A stretch of 64,000 bases of DNA from Veillonella rogosae JCM 15642 (GCF_002959775.1 NZ_PPCX01000008.1:111155-175154), one strand, 5' to 3'; shown: positions 25,963 through 35,435, numbered from the stretch's first letter. A program made the numbers and translations. Notes: a model not told the origin generated them from the sequence alone.

Positions 25963-26120
25963 TTATGCTCCAATGCTTTATATAGTTTATAATTACGCTT
26001 TAGTACTTGTTGAGAGATGTTTATGATCTGTTTTTTTATTTGTTTGTTGGTATCGCTGGTAATGATAGGAGACTCATCGTTTGTTGTGTAATTAATATTC
26101 TTTATATCTTGTTGTGTCAT
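25959..26120 (-). CDS. Putative antitoxin of the Doc-family toxin
   Basis: A 53-residue charged protein starting MTQQDIKNINY. An open frame extends further upstream as a hydrophobic stretch. However, AAAGAGG lies 8 nt before the internal ATG at 26120, so the short form is used. The C-terminal helix (NISQQVLKRNYKLYKALEHK) could cover the toxin active site. No clear DNA-binding motif or exact Fic-inhibitory S/TxxxE(G/N) motif is visible. The assignment rests on position and on the 4-bp overlap with the toxin gene. Confidence 0.65.
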   Translation of the reverse strand: MTQQDIKNINYTTNDESPIITSDTNKQIKKQIINISQQVLKRNYKLYKALEHK

Positions 26121-26290
26121 TGCTCGAACCTCTTTGATGTATATTTGACTTTTATTTTTATTATATAGGTAATAAATCAATATAAACAATATGATTTGTA
26201 ACAAATAACTCAAAAGTTCAAATTGTATGATCTTCTATAAACCTAGTATTTATCGATGTTTTTGCTCTTAAAACACATTGATCAAATAAA

Positions 26291-26344
26291 AAGTCAAAAA
26301 ATAATCAAAAATTTTCTTTTTGACTTATTGACTTTTTGACTTTA
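26291..26344. promoter_or_regulatory. CtsR-like operator upstream of clpL
   Basis: Repeated GTCAA units occur in both orientations. AAAAGTCAAAAAATAATCAA is on the left (about 26289-26309). TTTTTGAC, ATTGAC and TTTTTGAC are on the right (26318-26342), equivalent to three GTCAA units in tandem on the minus strand. CtsR binds a tandem heptad (GGTCAAANANRGTCAAA) before clp and class III heat-shock genes. The leading GG is absent here, so the match is good but not perfect. Confidence 0.65.
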
Positions 26345-26437
26345 TCGAGTTATTATTATGTCACAGGGTTAAGAAACCCAGTAAAAATAGTATTAGTCAA
26401 ATAGTTAAACTCAATGATGTATGAGGGGGTAATATAT

Positions 26438-28624
26438 ATGAACAACAACTTTAATAATTTTGGTAATGAATTTAGCAGCATGAATGATTTGTTTAATCAA
26501 TTGATGGGTAACATGGGTGGTTATTCCACAGAAAACCGTCGTTATAAAATTAATGGTCGTGAAGTGACTCCAGAAGAGTTTGCTTTCTATCGTCAAACTG
26601 GTCGTTTACCTTCTAATGAAGAAATGCAAGCTGCTCAAGCTGCACAACAAGGTAAAATGAAACAAGATGGTATCCTTGCCAAGTTAGGTACAAACTTAAC
26701 TCAACAAGCTCGTGATGGTAAACTTGATCCTGTTATTGGCCGTAATAAAGAAATCCAAGAAACAGCAGAAATCTTAGCACGTCGTACTAAAAATAATCCA
26801 GTACTCGTAGGTGATGCTGGTGTAGGTAAAACTGCTGTAGTAGAAGGCTTGGCACAAGCTATTGTCAATGGTGATGTTCCTGCAGCTATTAAAAATAAAG
26901 AAATCATTTCCATCGATATTTCCGGTTTGGAAGCTGGTACTCAATATCGTGGTTCCTTCGAAGAAAATATCCAAAACCTTATCAAAGAGGTTAAGGCTGC
27001 TGGTAACATTATCTTGTTCTTCGACGAAATCCACCAAATCTTGGGTGCTGGTTCCACAGGTGATGGTCAAGGTTCTAAAGGTTTAGCAGATATCTTGAAA
27101 CCTGCTTTGTCCCGTGGTGAAATGACTGTTATCGGTGCTACAACACAAGATGAATACCGTAACACAATCATGAAAAACGCAGCTCTTGCTCGTCGTTTCA
27201 ATGAAGTTAAGGTAAATGCACCATCTCCTGAAGATACTTTCAAAATTTTACAAGGCATTCGTCCATTGTATGAAGCGCATCATAACATTGAATTGCCAGA
27301 TGCTGTGTTGAAAGCAGCTGTAGATTATTCCGTACAATACATTCCTCAACGTAGCTTACCAGATAAAGCTATCGACTTGATCGATGTAACAGCAGCTCAC
27401 TTGGCTTCCCAACATCCTGTAACTGATATTAAAACATTAGAAGCAGATATTGCGGATGCTAAGGCAAAACAAGAGGAATATGCTCAAAAAGAAGATTATG
27501 AATCCGCTATTAACGAAAAAATGCGTATTCAAAAATTACAAGCAGAGCTTGATAACCATACAGAAAACCAAAAAGTAGTAGCTCAAGTGAACGACGTAGC
27601 AGAAGCTGTTGAAAGAATGACAGGTATTCCTGTATCTCAAATGGGTGCATCTGATATTGAACGCTTGAAAGATATGAAATCTCGCCTGGAAGCTCATGTA
27701 ATCGGTCAAGATAAAGCTGTTGAGGCTGTATCTCGAGCTATCCGTCGTAACCGTGCGGGCTTTGACGAAGGCAACCGTCCAATTGGTAGCTTCTTGTTTG
27801 TAGGTCCTACTGGTGTAGGTAAAACTGAATTGGCTAAACAATTAGCTATCGATATGTTCGGTAATAAAGATGCTATCATCCGCCTCGACATGTCCGAGTA
27901 CAGCGATCGCACAGCTGTATCCAAATTGATTGGTGCAACAGCAGGTTATGTAGGTTATGAAGATAACTCCAACACATTGACTGAACGTGTTCGTCGTAAT
28001 CCATACTCCATCGTTCTTTTCGATGAAATTGAAAAAGCAGATCCTCAAGTTATTACATTGCTTTTACAAGTATTGGATGACGGTCGCTTAACAGATGGTC
28101 AAGGTAATACAGTAAACTTCAAAAATACTGTTATCATTGCTACATCTAATGCAGGCTTTGGATTTGGTACTGATGCTCAAGATGAAAGCAAAACTGATAT
28201 CATGGAACGTATTGCACCATACTTCCGCCCAGAATTCTTGAACCGCTTCAATGGTGTTATTGAATTCAATCACTTAAGCAAAGACGACTTGAAAAAAATC
28301 GTAGACTTAATGTTGAATCAAGTTAATAAAACATTAGCTAAGAAAGGTATTACTTTAGATGTAACTGAAGAAGCTAAAGGCTTATTGATGGAACAAGGTT
28401 ATGATAAAGCTATGGGCGCTCGTCCATTACGTCGTGTTATCGAATCTGAAATCCGCGATAATGTAACTGACTTCTACTTAGATAACATCGATGCTAAACA
28501 CTTGCTTGCTGATGTAAAGGATGGTCACATCGTTATTTCTGAAAAAGTAGCAGATGATTCCGTGAAAGCAGAAGAAGACAATAAAACTACAGAAGAAATT
28601 AAAACAACAGAAGATAATAAATAA
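26438..28624 (+). CDS. ClpL-type HSP100 AAA+ chaperone
   Basis: A 728-residue protein with two AAA+ modules and no Clp N-domain. In its place are about 75 residues rich in Asn/Gln/Met ([15 protein letters not shown]...), as in ClpL. The first Walker A is GDAGVGKT (about residue 125) with ILFFDEIH. A middle coiled-coil of about 45 residues ([19 protein letters not shown]) follows, shorter than in ClpB. The second Walker A is GPTGVGKT (about 457) with [11 protein letters not shown]. No IGF-type ClpP loop is seen, so it likely acts as an independent disaggregase. The true ATG (26438) follows GAGGGGG. An acidic/Thr-rich tail ends the protein. Confidence 0.82.
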   Translation: MNNNFNNFGNEFSSMNDLFNQLMGNMGGYSTENRRYKINGREVTPEEFAFYRQTGRLPSNEEMQAAQAAQQGKMKQDGILAKLGTNLTQQARDGKLDPVIGRNKEIQETAEILARRTKNNPVLVGDAGVGKTAVVEGLAQAIVNGDVPAAIKNKEIISIDISGLEAGTQYRGSFEENIQNLIKEVKAAGNIILFFDEIHQILGAGSTGDGQGSKGLADILKPALSRGEMTVIGATTQDEYRNTIMKNAALARRFNEVKVNAPSPEDTFKILQGIRPLYEAHHNIELPDAVLKAAVDYSVQYIPQRSLPDKAIDLIDVTAAHLASQHPVTDIKTLEADIADAKAKQEEYAQKEDYESAINEKMRIQKLQAELDNHTENQKVVAQVNDVAEAVERMTGIPVSQMGASDIERLKDMKSRLEAHVIGQDKAVEAVSRAIRRNRAGFDEGNRPIGSFLFVGPTGVGKTELAKQLAIDMFGNKDAIIRLDMSEYSDRTAVSKLIGATAGYVGYEDNSNTLTERVRRNPYSIVLFDEIEKADPQVITLLLQVLDDGRLTDGQGNTVNFKNTVIIATSNAGFGFGTDAQDESKTDIMERIAPYFRPEFLNRFNGVIEFNHLSKDDLKKIVDLMLNQVNKTLAKKGITLDVTEEAKGLLMEQGYDKAMGARPLRRVIESEIRDNVTDFYLDNIDAKHLLADVKDGHIVISEKVADDSVKAEEDNKTTEEIKTTEDNK

Positions 28625-28646
28625 TATTTGAACCTTCTAGCTGTCA

Positions 28647-28680
28647 AAGGCACTCGATGAACATCGAGTGCCTTTTTCTT
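28647..28680 (+). terminator. Rho-independent terminator after clpL
   Basis: AAGGCACTCGATG and CATCGAGTGCCTT form the stem around AA, followed by TTTCTTTTT. Confidence 0.93.
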
Positions 28681-28700
28681 TTTATAAAATTATTTTCTAG

Positions 28701-28770
28701 GTATGATAAAAATCATTGGTAAAACATCTATAAATTTAGTATAATTTCATCAATAATGATAATAATTCTA
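28701..28770 (+). promoter_or_regulatory. pxp operon promoter with two Fur-like boxes
   Basis: The promoter is TTGGTA (28716-28721), 18 bp, TATAAT (28740-28745). An imperfect palindrome ATGATAAAAATCAT (28703-28716) touches the -35. A second AT-rich box, ATAATGATAATAATT (28753-28767), lies just past the start point. The latter resembles the Fur consensus GATAATGATAATCATTATC. Position at -35 and +1 is typical for repressor sites. Confidence 0.55.
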
Positions 28771-28810
28771 TAGAATTTAAAAGTTTCATGAAGTGGAGAG
28801 GAGAGTGTGT

Positions 28811-29584
28811 ATGTCACATTATATAGATTTAAACAGTGATTTAGGCGAAAGTTTTGGTAATTACACATTAGGCATGGATAGTGAAGTATTGAATCACGTT
28901 ACAAGTGCTAATGTCGCCTGTGGTTGGCATGCTGGAGATCCTCTTATTATGGATGCTACAGTGCGCATGTGTAAGGAGAAGGGCGTAGCCGTAGGGGCAC
29001 ATCCTGGCTATCCTGATTTGATGGGCTTTGGGCGCCGAGCCATGGCAGTAAATCCCGGTGAAGCAAAGGCGTATATGATATATCAGTTAGGTGCATTACA
29101 AGCCTTTTGTGATAGTTATGGTGTTACATTACAGCATATGAAGTTACATGGTGCTTTTTATAATACAGCCTGTGTAACACCTGCGTTGGCTGATGCCGTA
29201 CTAGATGGATTACAAGCGGTGAATCCTAACATTGCAGCTATGGTCTTGAGTGGTAGTTATATTGCTAAAGAGGCGGAGCGCCGAGGTATCCCTGTGATTC
29301 AAGAGGTCTTTGCAGATCGTGGTTATACCGATGAAGGGACGCTCGTACCTCGTACTGAGCCTGGTGCTTTTATCAAAGATCCTCAAGAGGCTCTTGAACG
29401 AGTTCTTATGATGGTCAAAGAAGGTAAAGTAGTAACCAATACGGGTAATACCATAGATATTGTGGCAGACTCTATCTGTGTTCATGGTGATAATCCAGAA
29501 GCAATTGCTTTCACAAAGTATATTCGTGAAGGCCTTGCAAAAGCGGGTGTAACGGTCGCTAATTTCCAAGACCGGAAAAAATAA
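28811..29584 (+). CDS. pxpA: 5-oxoprolinase subunit PxpA (LamB/YcsF family)
   Basis: Part of the ATP-dependent PxpABC complex that opens 5-oxoproline (pyroglutamate) to glutamate. Family motifs: DLNSDLGESFGNY at the N-terminus, NVACGWHAGDP, GAHPGYPDLMGFGRR, VKLHGAFYN-like (MKLHGAFYN), FADRGYTDEGTLVPR and ICVHGDNPEA. Length is 257 residues, normal. The ATG at 28811 has GGAGAGGAG upstream, so the earlier ATG at 28793 is not used. It is first gene of an operon with a metal-transporter-like gene, pxpB and pxpC, the same gene set as the Bacillus ycsF-kip region. Confidence 0.95.
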   Translation: MSHYIDLNSDLGESFGNYTLGMDSEVLNHVTSANVACGWHAGDPLIMDATVRMCKEKGVAVGAHPGYPDLMGFGRRAMAVNPGEAKAYMIYQLGALQAFCDSYGVTLQHMKLHGAFYNTACVTPALADAVLDGLQAVNPNIAAMVLSGSYIAKEAERRGIPVIQEVFADRGYTDEGTLVPRTEPGAFIKDPQEALERVLMMVKEGKVVTNTGNTIDIVADSICVHGDNPEAIAFTKYIREGLAKAGVTVANFQDRKK

Positions 29585-29621
29585 GTATTGTATATAGTAT
29601 TAGTTCTATGTGGAGGTTCTT

Positions 29622-30818
29622 ATGAAACCAATTACAGGTAAAGCTAGTTTCTCTGTCCTGTTAGGGGCAGCATTCTTGATGGCCACGTCCTCTATTGGAC
29701 CGGGCTTTATGTTACAAACAGCGGCGTTTACAAATGAGCTAAAAGCAGATTTTGCATTTGCCATTGTTGTATCCGTTATTTTTTCTATTATTGCACAGCT
29801 TAATGTATGGACTATCATTGGCGTATCCCAAATGCGCGGTCAAGATATTGCAAATAAAGTATTGCCAGGCCTAGGTTATTTTGTGGCATTTTTGATTTCC
29901 CTTGGGGGCCTAGCTTTCAATATTGGCAATATCGGTGGTGCATCTATGGGTCTCCATATTATTTTTGGTGTTGATACGACTACAGGGGCGGCCATTAGCG
30001 GTATTTTAGGTATTTTACTATTTACGTCTAAGAAAATGGGTGGTGTATTAGATAATACGGCAAAAGTTCTGGGCACAGTTATGCTTGTTCTCATCGGTTA
30101 CGTAGCCTTTTCTACGAATCCACCTGTTGCTGAGGCTACTACTCACGCCTTTGTTCCTACTAATTATCCTTGGCTTGCAACGATTACCCTCATAGGCGGT
30201 ACTGTAGGTGGTTATATTACCTTCTCAGGTGGTCACCGTCTTATCGATGCTGGTATTACAGGTCAAGAGCACTTGAAAGATGTGCGCCGTGCAGCGATTA
30301 TGGGGATGTCTGTAGATGCCTTAGTTCGCGTGTTATTATTCTTAGCAGTTCTTGGTGTTGTGTCTATGGGCTTTGCACTTGACCCTAAAGATCCAGCGGG
30401 CTCTGCATTCCTTTTAGGTGCTGGTGAAGTTGGTCATAAATTATTTGGTATCGTATTCTTCTGTGCGGCTCTAACCTCTGTAGTAGGGGCTGCCTACACA
30501 TCTGTTTCCTTCTTGAAAACACTATTTAAAGTAGTAGAAAAAAATGAAAAATTAACTATTATGTCCTTCATCTTTATTTCTACGTGTATCTTAATCTTTA
30601 TCGGAAAACCAGCATCTCTATTGATTTTGGCAGGCTCTGTAAATGGTTTGATTTTGCCGGTTACATTGGCAGTTATGCTCTTTGCAACACATAAATCTGA
30701 AATCGTAGGGGCATACAAACACAATAAACTATTATATTACACAGGTTGGATTGTAGTGCTTGTAACAGCTTACATTGGTGTAACATCTTTGAAAGGTATT
30801 GCGAAACTTCTAGGTTAA
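29622..30818 (+). CDS. NRAMP-like (YcsG-type) membrane transporter
   Basis: A 398-residue protein with about eleven membrane helices of the LeuT fold. It resembles the NRAMP-related YcsG proteins that accompany pxpA genes. The first helix has the broken motif TSSIGPGFMLQTAAF, where NRAMP metal sites sit (DPGN in true Mn/Fe transporters). Asp and Asn of that motif are not conserved here, so transport of a divalent metal is doubtful. An organic substrate such as 5-oxoproline is a reasonable alternative given the operon (inference). AGGTTCTT precedes the ATG at 29622. Confidence 0.75.
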   Translation: MKPITGKASFSVLLGAAFLMATSSIGPGFMLQTAAFTNELKADFAFAIVVSVIFSIIAQLNVWTIIGVSQMRGQDIANKVLPGLGYFVAFLISLGGLAFNIGNIGGASMGLHIIFGVDTTTGAAISGILGILLFTSKKMGGVLDNTAKVLGTVMLVLIGYVAFSTNPPVAEATTHAFVPTNYPWLATITLIGGTVGGYITFSGGHRLIDAGITGQEHLKDVRRAAIMGMSVDALVRVLLFLAVLGVVSMGFALDPKDPAGSAFLLGAGEVGHKLFGIVFFCAALTSVVGAAYTSVSFLKTLFKVVEKNEKLTIMSFIFISTCILIFIGKPASLLILAGSVNGLILPVTLAVMLFATHKSEIVGAYKHNKLLYYTGWIVVLVTAYIGVTSLKGIAKLLG

Positions 30819-30829
30819 TTTAATATCTG

Positions 30830-30872
30830 TGAAAGTACCATTATGTTCTCTTCGAATGTAATGGTCCTTTCA
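30830..30872 (+). other. Intercistronic hairpin in the pxp operon
   Basis: TGAAAG-ACCATTA and TAATGGT-CTTTCA form a stem-loop (one bulge on each side) filling the 74-bp gap between the transporter gene and pxpB. There is no T-run. A role in mRNA stability or partial attenuation is possible. Confidence 0.5.
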
Positions 30873-30892
30873 GGTTATACAGGGAGGTACAT

Positions 30893-31636
30893 ATGAAGCC
30901 TACAATTTCACCTGTAGGTGATCGGGCTATCTCTATTGATTTTGGTCAAGTAATCGATCCAACAATTAATCGACATATTCGACAAACTATAGAGCGAATT
31001 AAAGAGCTTCAGCTCGAAGGAATTATTGAACTAGTTCCTACATACTGTGCATTGCTAGTAGAATATGATGCAATGCTATATTCTTATTCTGAAATTTGTA
31101 ACATTATTGAGCCCACATTAGAAGAAGGTATGACTAATACGACAAATGAACTGGTTACAGTTGTTGAAGTGCCTACCGTATATGGTGGCGAATTTGGTCC
31201 CGACCTTAGTTTTGTAGCATCTCATAATCACTTAAGCGAAGATGAAGTCATATCTATTCATAGTGGAACTGATTATTTAGTATATATGTTAGGATTTATT
31301 CCTGGCTTTACCTATTTAGGTGGCATGGATTCATGTATAGCGACGCCTCGTTTATCTTCGCCCAGAACTTTGATTCCAGCCGGCTCTGTAGGAATTGCAG
31401 GGGAACAGACTGGTACCTATCCATCTGATTCTCCAGGAGGATGGCAAATCATTGGTCGCACGCCAGTGACCATGTATGATATATCAAAGGCACAAGCCGC
31501 ATTATTAAAAGCAGGTGACTATGTGCGTTATGTACCTATTGATGAAAGTGAATTCCATCGCATCAAAGCGTTAGGTACTGATTATGTCCCTGTTATACGT
31601 GAAGTAGAGGTAGGTGATTTACGTGGCGTTAAATAA
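30893..31636 (+). CDS. pxpB: 5-oxoprolinase subunit PxpB (KipI family)
   Basis: A 247-residue KipI/allophanate-hydrolase subunit 1 homologue. It has the typical N-terminus (SPVGDRAISIDFG), the central PTVYGGEFGPDL, and the C-terminal core YMLGFIPGFTYLGG...PRTLIPAGSVGIAGEQTGTYP. With PxpC it forms the ATP-using part of 5-oxoprolinase. GGGAGG is 7 nt before the ATG. It overlaps the next gene, indicating coupling. Confidence 0.94.
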   Translation: MKPTISPVGDRAISIDFGQVIDPTINRHIRQTIERIKELQLEGIIELVPTYCALLVEYDAMLYSYSEICNIIEPTLEEGMTNTTNELVTVVEVPTVYGGEFGPDLSFVASHNHLSEDEVISIHSGTDYLVYMLGFIPGFTYLGGMDSCIATPRLSSPRTLIPAGSVGIAGEQTGTYPSDSPGGWQIIGRTPVTMYDISKAQAALLKAGDYVRYVPIDESEFHRIKALGTDYVPVIREVEVGDLRGVK

Positions 31637-32648
31637 GTTTGAAAATGCAGTCATCCACGTAGATGCACCAGGTATGTATACGACTATACAAGATATAGGC
31701 CGCGTGGGGTACCAACAATATGGTATGCCTGTTGCGGGGCCTATGGATAGTGAAAGCTATCTATTGGGGCAGGCATTAGTAGGTAATACTGAACCTGTAG
31801 GGGCCTTAGAGTGTACCATACTACCACCTACATTAACTGTAAAAGGTACATGTATTGTTGCTTTTACAGGGGCGGATATGCAACCTACTATCAACAATGT
31901 AGTAGTGCCTAGATATATTCCCTTTGTGTGTCACGAAGGTGATGTTATATCTGGTGGATTCAGCCAATGTGGGGTGCGTATGTATATTGCCTTTTCCGGT
32001 GGTATCGATGTGCCTGAAATTAATGGCAGTGTCTCTACTCATACAAAGGCAAAAATAGGTGGGCTAGAAGGCAGACAATTAAAAGCTGGTGATGAGTTTG
32101 GTATTAAATCTCTCACTAGAGAAGCTGTACATGTATGTGACTATTACGGTGAAGGTCATAACTTGTTTAATACGGTGTTATACAATCGTGGAGGACGGGA
32201 ATATCATGAACCGTTACGAGTAGTCCTCGGAGAGCAAGCTAAGCACTTTACAGAGAACGGGATTAAAACCTTTGGCAGTAAAATCTATACATTGACTGTA
32301 CAATGTGATCGTATGGGCTTTCGTTTAGATGGTCCAATCATAGAACATGTAGACAGTGCAGATATTATTTCTGACGGTGCCGTATTTGGATCTATTCAAG
32401 TTCCGTCCGATGGCAACCCTATCGTTCTTATGGCGGATCGTCAAACAACGGGAGGCTATACAAAAATTGGCACAATTATTACGGCGGATTTACCTCGTTT
32501 AAGTCAATTGCCTGTAGGTGATGGTATTCATTTTGATATCGTATCTATAGAAGATGCACAAGACATATATCGAACCTATATGAAACGATTACATAAGCGT
32601 ATGCAATTAGCATACGAACAAAGTACATATGTGTTTAAGGTAAATTAA
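31614..32648 (+). CDS. pxpC: 5-oxoprolinase subunit PxpC (KipA family)
   Basis: A 344-residue biotin-dependent-carboxylase-like/KipA family protein. Motifs: APGMYTTIQDIGRVGYQQYGM at the start and, later, GPMDSESYLLG, AFTGADM, YIAFSGGIDVP, RMGFRLDGP and SDGAVFGSIQVPSDGNPIVLM. It pairs with PxpB. The start is uncertain: GTG at 31614 is the longest form, and GTG at 31623 has a better spaced AGGTGA. Both lie inside pxpB. A terminator follows 42 bp after the stop. Confidence 0.93.
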   Translation: MIYVALNKFENAVIHVDAPGMYTTIQDIGRVGYQQYGMPVAGPMDSESYLLGQALVGNTEPVGALECTILPPTLTVKGTCIVAFTGADMQPTINNVVVPRYIPFVCHEGDVISGGFSQCGVRMYIAFSGGIDVPEINGSVSTHTKAKIGGLEGRQLKAGDEFGIKSLTREAVHVCDYYGEGHNLFNTVLYNRGGREYHEPLRVVLGEQAKHFTENGIKTFGSKIYTLTVQCDRMGFRLDGPIIEHVDSADIISDGAVFGSIQVPSDGNPIVLMADRQTTGGYTKIGTIITADLPRLSQLPVGDGIHFDIVSIEDAQDIYRTYMKRLHKRMQLAYEQSTYVFKVN

Positions 32649-32689
32649 TAATAATGTATTTTAATTACATTAAACAGTATAAAAGCTAT

Positions 32690-32727
32690 CTCATAGAAGT
32701 TGAATTCTATGAGATAGCTTTTATTTT
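32690..32727 (+). terminator. Terminator of the pxp operon
   Basis: AAAAGCTATCTCATAGAA and TTCTATGAGATAGCTTTT form an 18-bp stem, followed by ATTTTG. It can work in both directions. Confidence 0.92.
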
Positions 32728-32808
32728 GTCTTGCAGACGATTATTATTGCTAGAACATATTTATAATACTTTTTTATAACTTTAAAATCTACCCTTATAA
32801 GTATAAAA

Positions 32809-32858
32809 TGAATATAAAGTGAAATTTTATTGTAATAATGAGAATTAAATGATATAAT
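32809..32858 (+). promoter_or_regulatory. Adhesin 1 promoter with 11-bp-spaced TGAA repeats
   Basis: TTGTAA (32830-32835), 17 bp, TATAAT (32853-32858). Two TGAA units start at 32809 and 32820, exactly 11 bp apart, the second 10 bp before the -35. The leader is about 90 nt to the ATG at 32956. Confidence 0.75.
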
Positions 32859-32955
32859 TCGGCGGTAATTATAAAACTAAAAGTGTTTAGTTCAAAGTAG
32901 AACCTTAATGTACGGATAGTGTTTGTATTAATTGAATTGATAAAAGGGGTTTATT

Positions 32956-35025
32956 ATGAATAAGATCTTTAAAGTAGTTTGGTCTGCATCCAAACAATGC
33001 TACGTAGTAGCATCTGAATTAGCTACTAATACTAGTGGTAAAAAGAAAATTATTGTGGCTACCGTGTTAGCTGCATTAGCAATGGGGGGATCCTTACAAG
33101 CTGGGGCTGAAACAGTCGTTACGGCAGATCAGGTTAATGCTATAAATATTGAAACTAATCATATTAAACTTGACAGTAGAGATATTGTAACAAAACTTTC
33201 TAGCAATGAATTTAGTATGATTGGAGATGATATCAGTGGTATTCCTTGGAAGACTGTTCTTAATCCAGGGTTAGTTGCAGTAGAAACAAGTGAAATTAAC
33301 ACTTATATTTCTAGACATGGGTTCCATATGAGCGATGTGGACGAAACATCTGAAACATATATTGAACCTAAAGGGATTACTTTAGGTGCTAAAGACGGAA
33401 AAATACTAGAATTTAATTTAGATAAGGTTAGTGTAGGTGGCAATAAAATCGAAAATGTTGCTGAAGGTACTGCGGATACAGATGCAGTAAACGTAAAGCA
33501 ATTGAAATCCTATGTGGATTCTAAGTCTAATAGTACGCCTGTTAGAATTCCGACTATTTCTCAGAATGGCGTTAATACAAATGTCCTCATTGGTGCAAAT
33601 CCTGATGGTTCAACAAATTATACAGTTAGTGTGAACCCAGATCTTCTTAATATGAATTCTGCAGAGTTTGGTCTTGAAACAGAGGATAAACGAGCTCTTG
33701 TAAACAAAGATAAAGCTCAATTCTTTGATGGTGATGTAAATACTAGTATTAGTGCTAATGGTACGAAGCTTGAAAATACCAATAACTTGGATACTGCTGA
33801 ATATACTATGGATGGTATGCAGGCTAACTCCAATGGCAAACTTGTACGTTTTAGCACACATGGTATTAATGCTGGAGACCAAGTGATTGCTGGTGTTAAG
33901 GCTGGTGTAGCAGATACTGATGTTGTTAATGTCAAACAGTTAAAAGACTCTATTACCCAAGCATCTGATGCGGCGGTGGCTAAATCTGCATGGAATTTAG
34001 CTGCTAATGGTGGCGCTACAGAGACTATTTCTGGTGGCGATACTGTTAACTTTGTGTCTGGCAATAATGTTGAAGTAACACGTACAGGTAAAGACATTAC
34101 TGTAGGAACTAAAGATAATGTCACTTTCACAAAAGCAACTGTAGGTAATGTTGTGGTAGATGGTACAGCTAATACTGTAACAGGTTTGGCTAATACAACA
34201 TGGGATGCTAATAATGTAACAGCTAACCGTGCAGCTACTGAAGGTCAATTGAAAGAAGCTATTTCTAATATTAGTAATTTAGCAGTTGATGCGGCTAATG
34301 TTAAACTTGGGTATAAAGCAGATGGTGCTAATGCGCAAACGACAAGTTTGAAAGATGGTTTAAACTTTAAATCTGGTGACTTAACGACTGCTACGGTTGG
34401 TGAAAATGGTGAAGTAACGTACAATGTGAAAACATCTACTTTAACTATTGACGGCAAAGGTACTGTTAAAGGTGAGGCTGGCGTCGCAACATCCGATAAT
34501 GTAGCCAAGGTAATTAATCAAGTGGTACAACAAAACTCTAGCGATACAAAAGAGTTAAAACAAGCTATTAGTAATGTTTCTACTGAAAGTCAACGTGTTG
34601 GTGCTCATGCAGCGGCTATGGCGGCGTTGAAACCAATTCAATATGATCCGATGGAGCCAACACAGGTGATGGCTGGTATAGGTAACTACCGTGGTGAAAC
34701 GGCAGCTGCCCTTGGTCTTGCACACTATACAAATGAAAATACTATGTTAAACGTAGGTGTTTCTCTTGGCGGCACACATAATATGGTTAATGCTGGGGTG
34801 ACACATAAATTTGGCTCTAGTCCAGAAAAGAAAAATATTCCTGATCGTTATAAAGGCGGTCCGATTAGCTCCATTTATGTGATGCAAGATGAATTGACTC
34901 AAATGCAAGCAAAAAATGAAGCCCAACAAGCTAAAATTGATGCACAACAAGCTCAACTTGAACAACAACAATCTGAGATTGATTCTTTAAAAGCTGTTGT
35001 AAATCAATTGTTGGCTAAAGCTTAA
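32956..35025 (+). CDS. Trimeric autotransporter adhesin 1 (YadA-anchored, short, no head repeats)
   Basis: A 689-residue type Vc autotransporter. Residues 1-51 are an extended signal peptide (MNKIFKVVWSASKQCYVVAS, basic GKKK, then a hydrophobic core cut near QAGAE). The passenger has no AIG-type YadA head repeats. It has neck-like units (GTADTDAVNVKQL, GVADTDVVNVKQL), beta-rich stalk modules (SAWNLAANGG...GDTVNFVSGNNVEV), and a GRAATE-like junction (NRAATEGQL). The anchor is about residues 547-620: VGAHAAAMAALKPIQYDP, then four beta strands ending in VTHKFG. A 69-residue tail follows, with RYKGGPISSIYVMQDE and a Gln-rich coiled coil. Canonical family members stop at the last strand. Confidence 0.92.
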   Translation: MNKIFKVVWSASKQCYVVASELATNTSGKKKIIVATVLAALAMGGSLQAGAETVVTADQVNAINIETNHIKLDSRDIVTKLSSNEFSMIGDDISGIPWKTVLNPGLVAVETSEINTYISRHGFHMSDVDETSETYIEPKGITLGAKDGKILEFNLDKVSVGGNKIENVAEGTADTDAVNVKQLKSYVDSKSNSTPVRIPTISQNGVNTNVLIGANPDGSTNYTVSVNPDLLNMNSAEFGLETEDKRALVNKDKAQFFDGDVNTSISANGTKLENTNNLDTAEYTMDGMQANSNGKLVRFSTHGINAGDQVIAGVKAGVADTDVVNVKQLKDSITQASDAAVAKSAWNLAANGGATETISGGDTVNFVSGNNVEVTRTGKDITVGTKDNVTFTKATVGNVVVDGTANTVTGLANTTWDANNVTANRAATEGQLKEAISNISNLAVDAANVKLGYKADGANAQTTSLKDGLNFKSGDLTTATVGENGEVTYNVKTSTLTIDGKGTVKGEAGVATSDNVAKVINQVVQQNSSDTKELKQAISNVSTESQRVGAHAAAMAALKPIQYDPMEPTQVMAGIGNYRGETAAALGLAHYTNENTMLNVGVSLGGTHNMVNAGVTHKFGSSPEKKNIPDRYKGGPISSIYVMQDELTQMQAKNEAQQAKIDAQQAQLEQQQSEIDSLKAVVNQLLAKA

Positions 35026-35056
35026 TATTAAAAGTTTATATAAATTTAATGAAGTG

Positions 35057-35118
35057 AACACCTCTGCAATGGAGTTGTACAGTTTGAGCTGTACTATTCA
35101 GTTGTAGAGGTGTTTTTC
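35057..35118 (+). terminator. Terminator of adhesin 1
   Basis: AACACCTCTGCAA and TTGTAGAGGTGTT form the outer stem (one mismatch), with an inner GTACAG/CTGTAC hairpin, then TTTCTAT. Confidence 0.88.
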
Positions 35119-35303
35119 TATATCTATAATCATATAAAAACAATTTAAAAATTCAATTATGAGTTTATATTCATTTTAGAACTTTATTTATGGTGTAAAA
35201 ATGACACATTTATGGTAAAATTTTGACATAAGTCATAAAAAAAATCCGCATAATTGCAGTATTTGCATAGGTTATTATTTTTATGAAAGTTTAATGAAAG
35301 GTA
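35119..35303. other. AT-rich upstream region of adhesin 2
   Basis: No gene is seen. It holds AAAAATGACACATT (35197-35210), identical to a 14-mer at the start of the candidate small RNA at 53016-53029. It also holds a near-palindrome TTTTGAC-ATAA-GTCATAAAA (35221-35240) that could bind a dimeric regulator. Confidence 0.5.
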
Positions 35304-35333
35304 TTGCAACTATATCGAAGAATTTGATATACT
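35284..35333 (+). promoter_or_regulatory. Adhesin 2 promoter with 11-bp-spaced TGAA repeats
   Basis: TTGCAA (35304-35309), 18 bp, TATACT (35328-35333). TGAAA units start at 35284 and 35295, exactly 11 bp apart, the second 9 bp before the -35. The leader to the ATG is about 95 nt. Confidence 0.78.
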
Positions 35334-35435
35334 AACTTCATCGAAAAAAGTAAAAGTCGTTTATGACTGACAAATTAATAGTATATATATAGAGAGATTA
35401 TAAGAAGGTTTATAGGAGAAAAGGAGAACAGAAGA

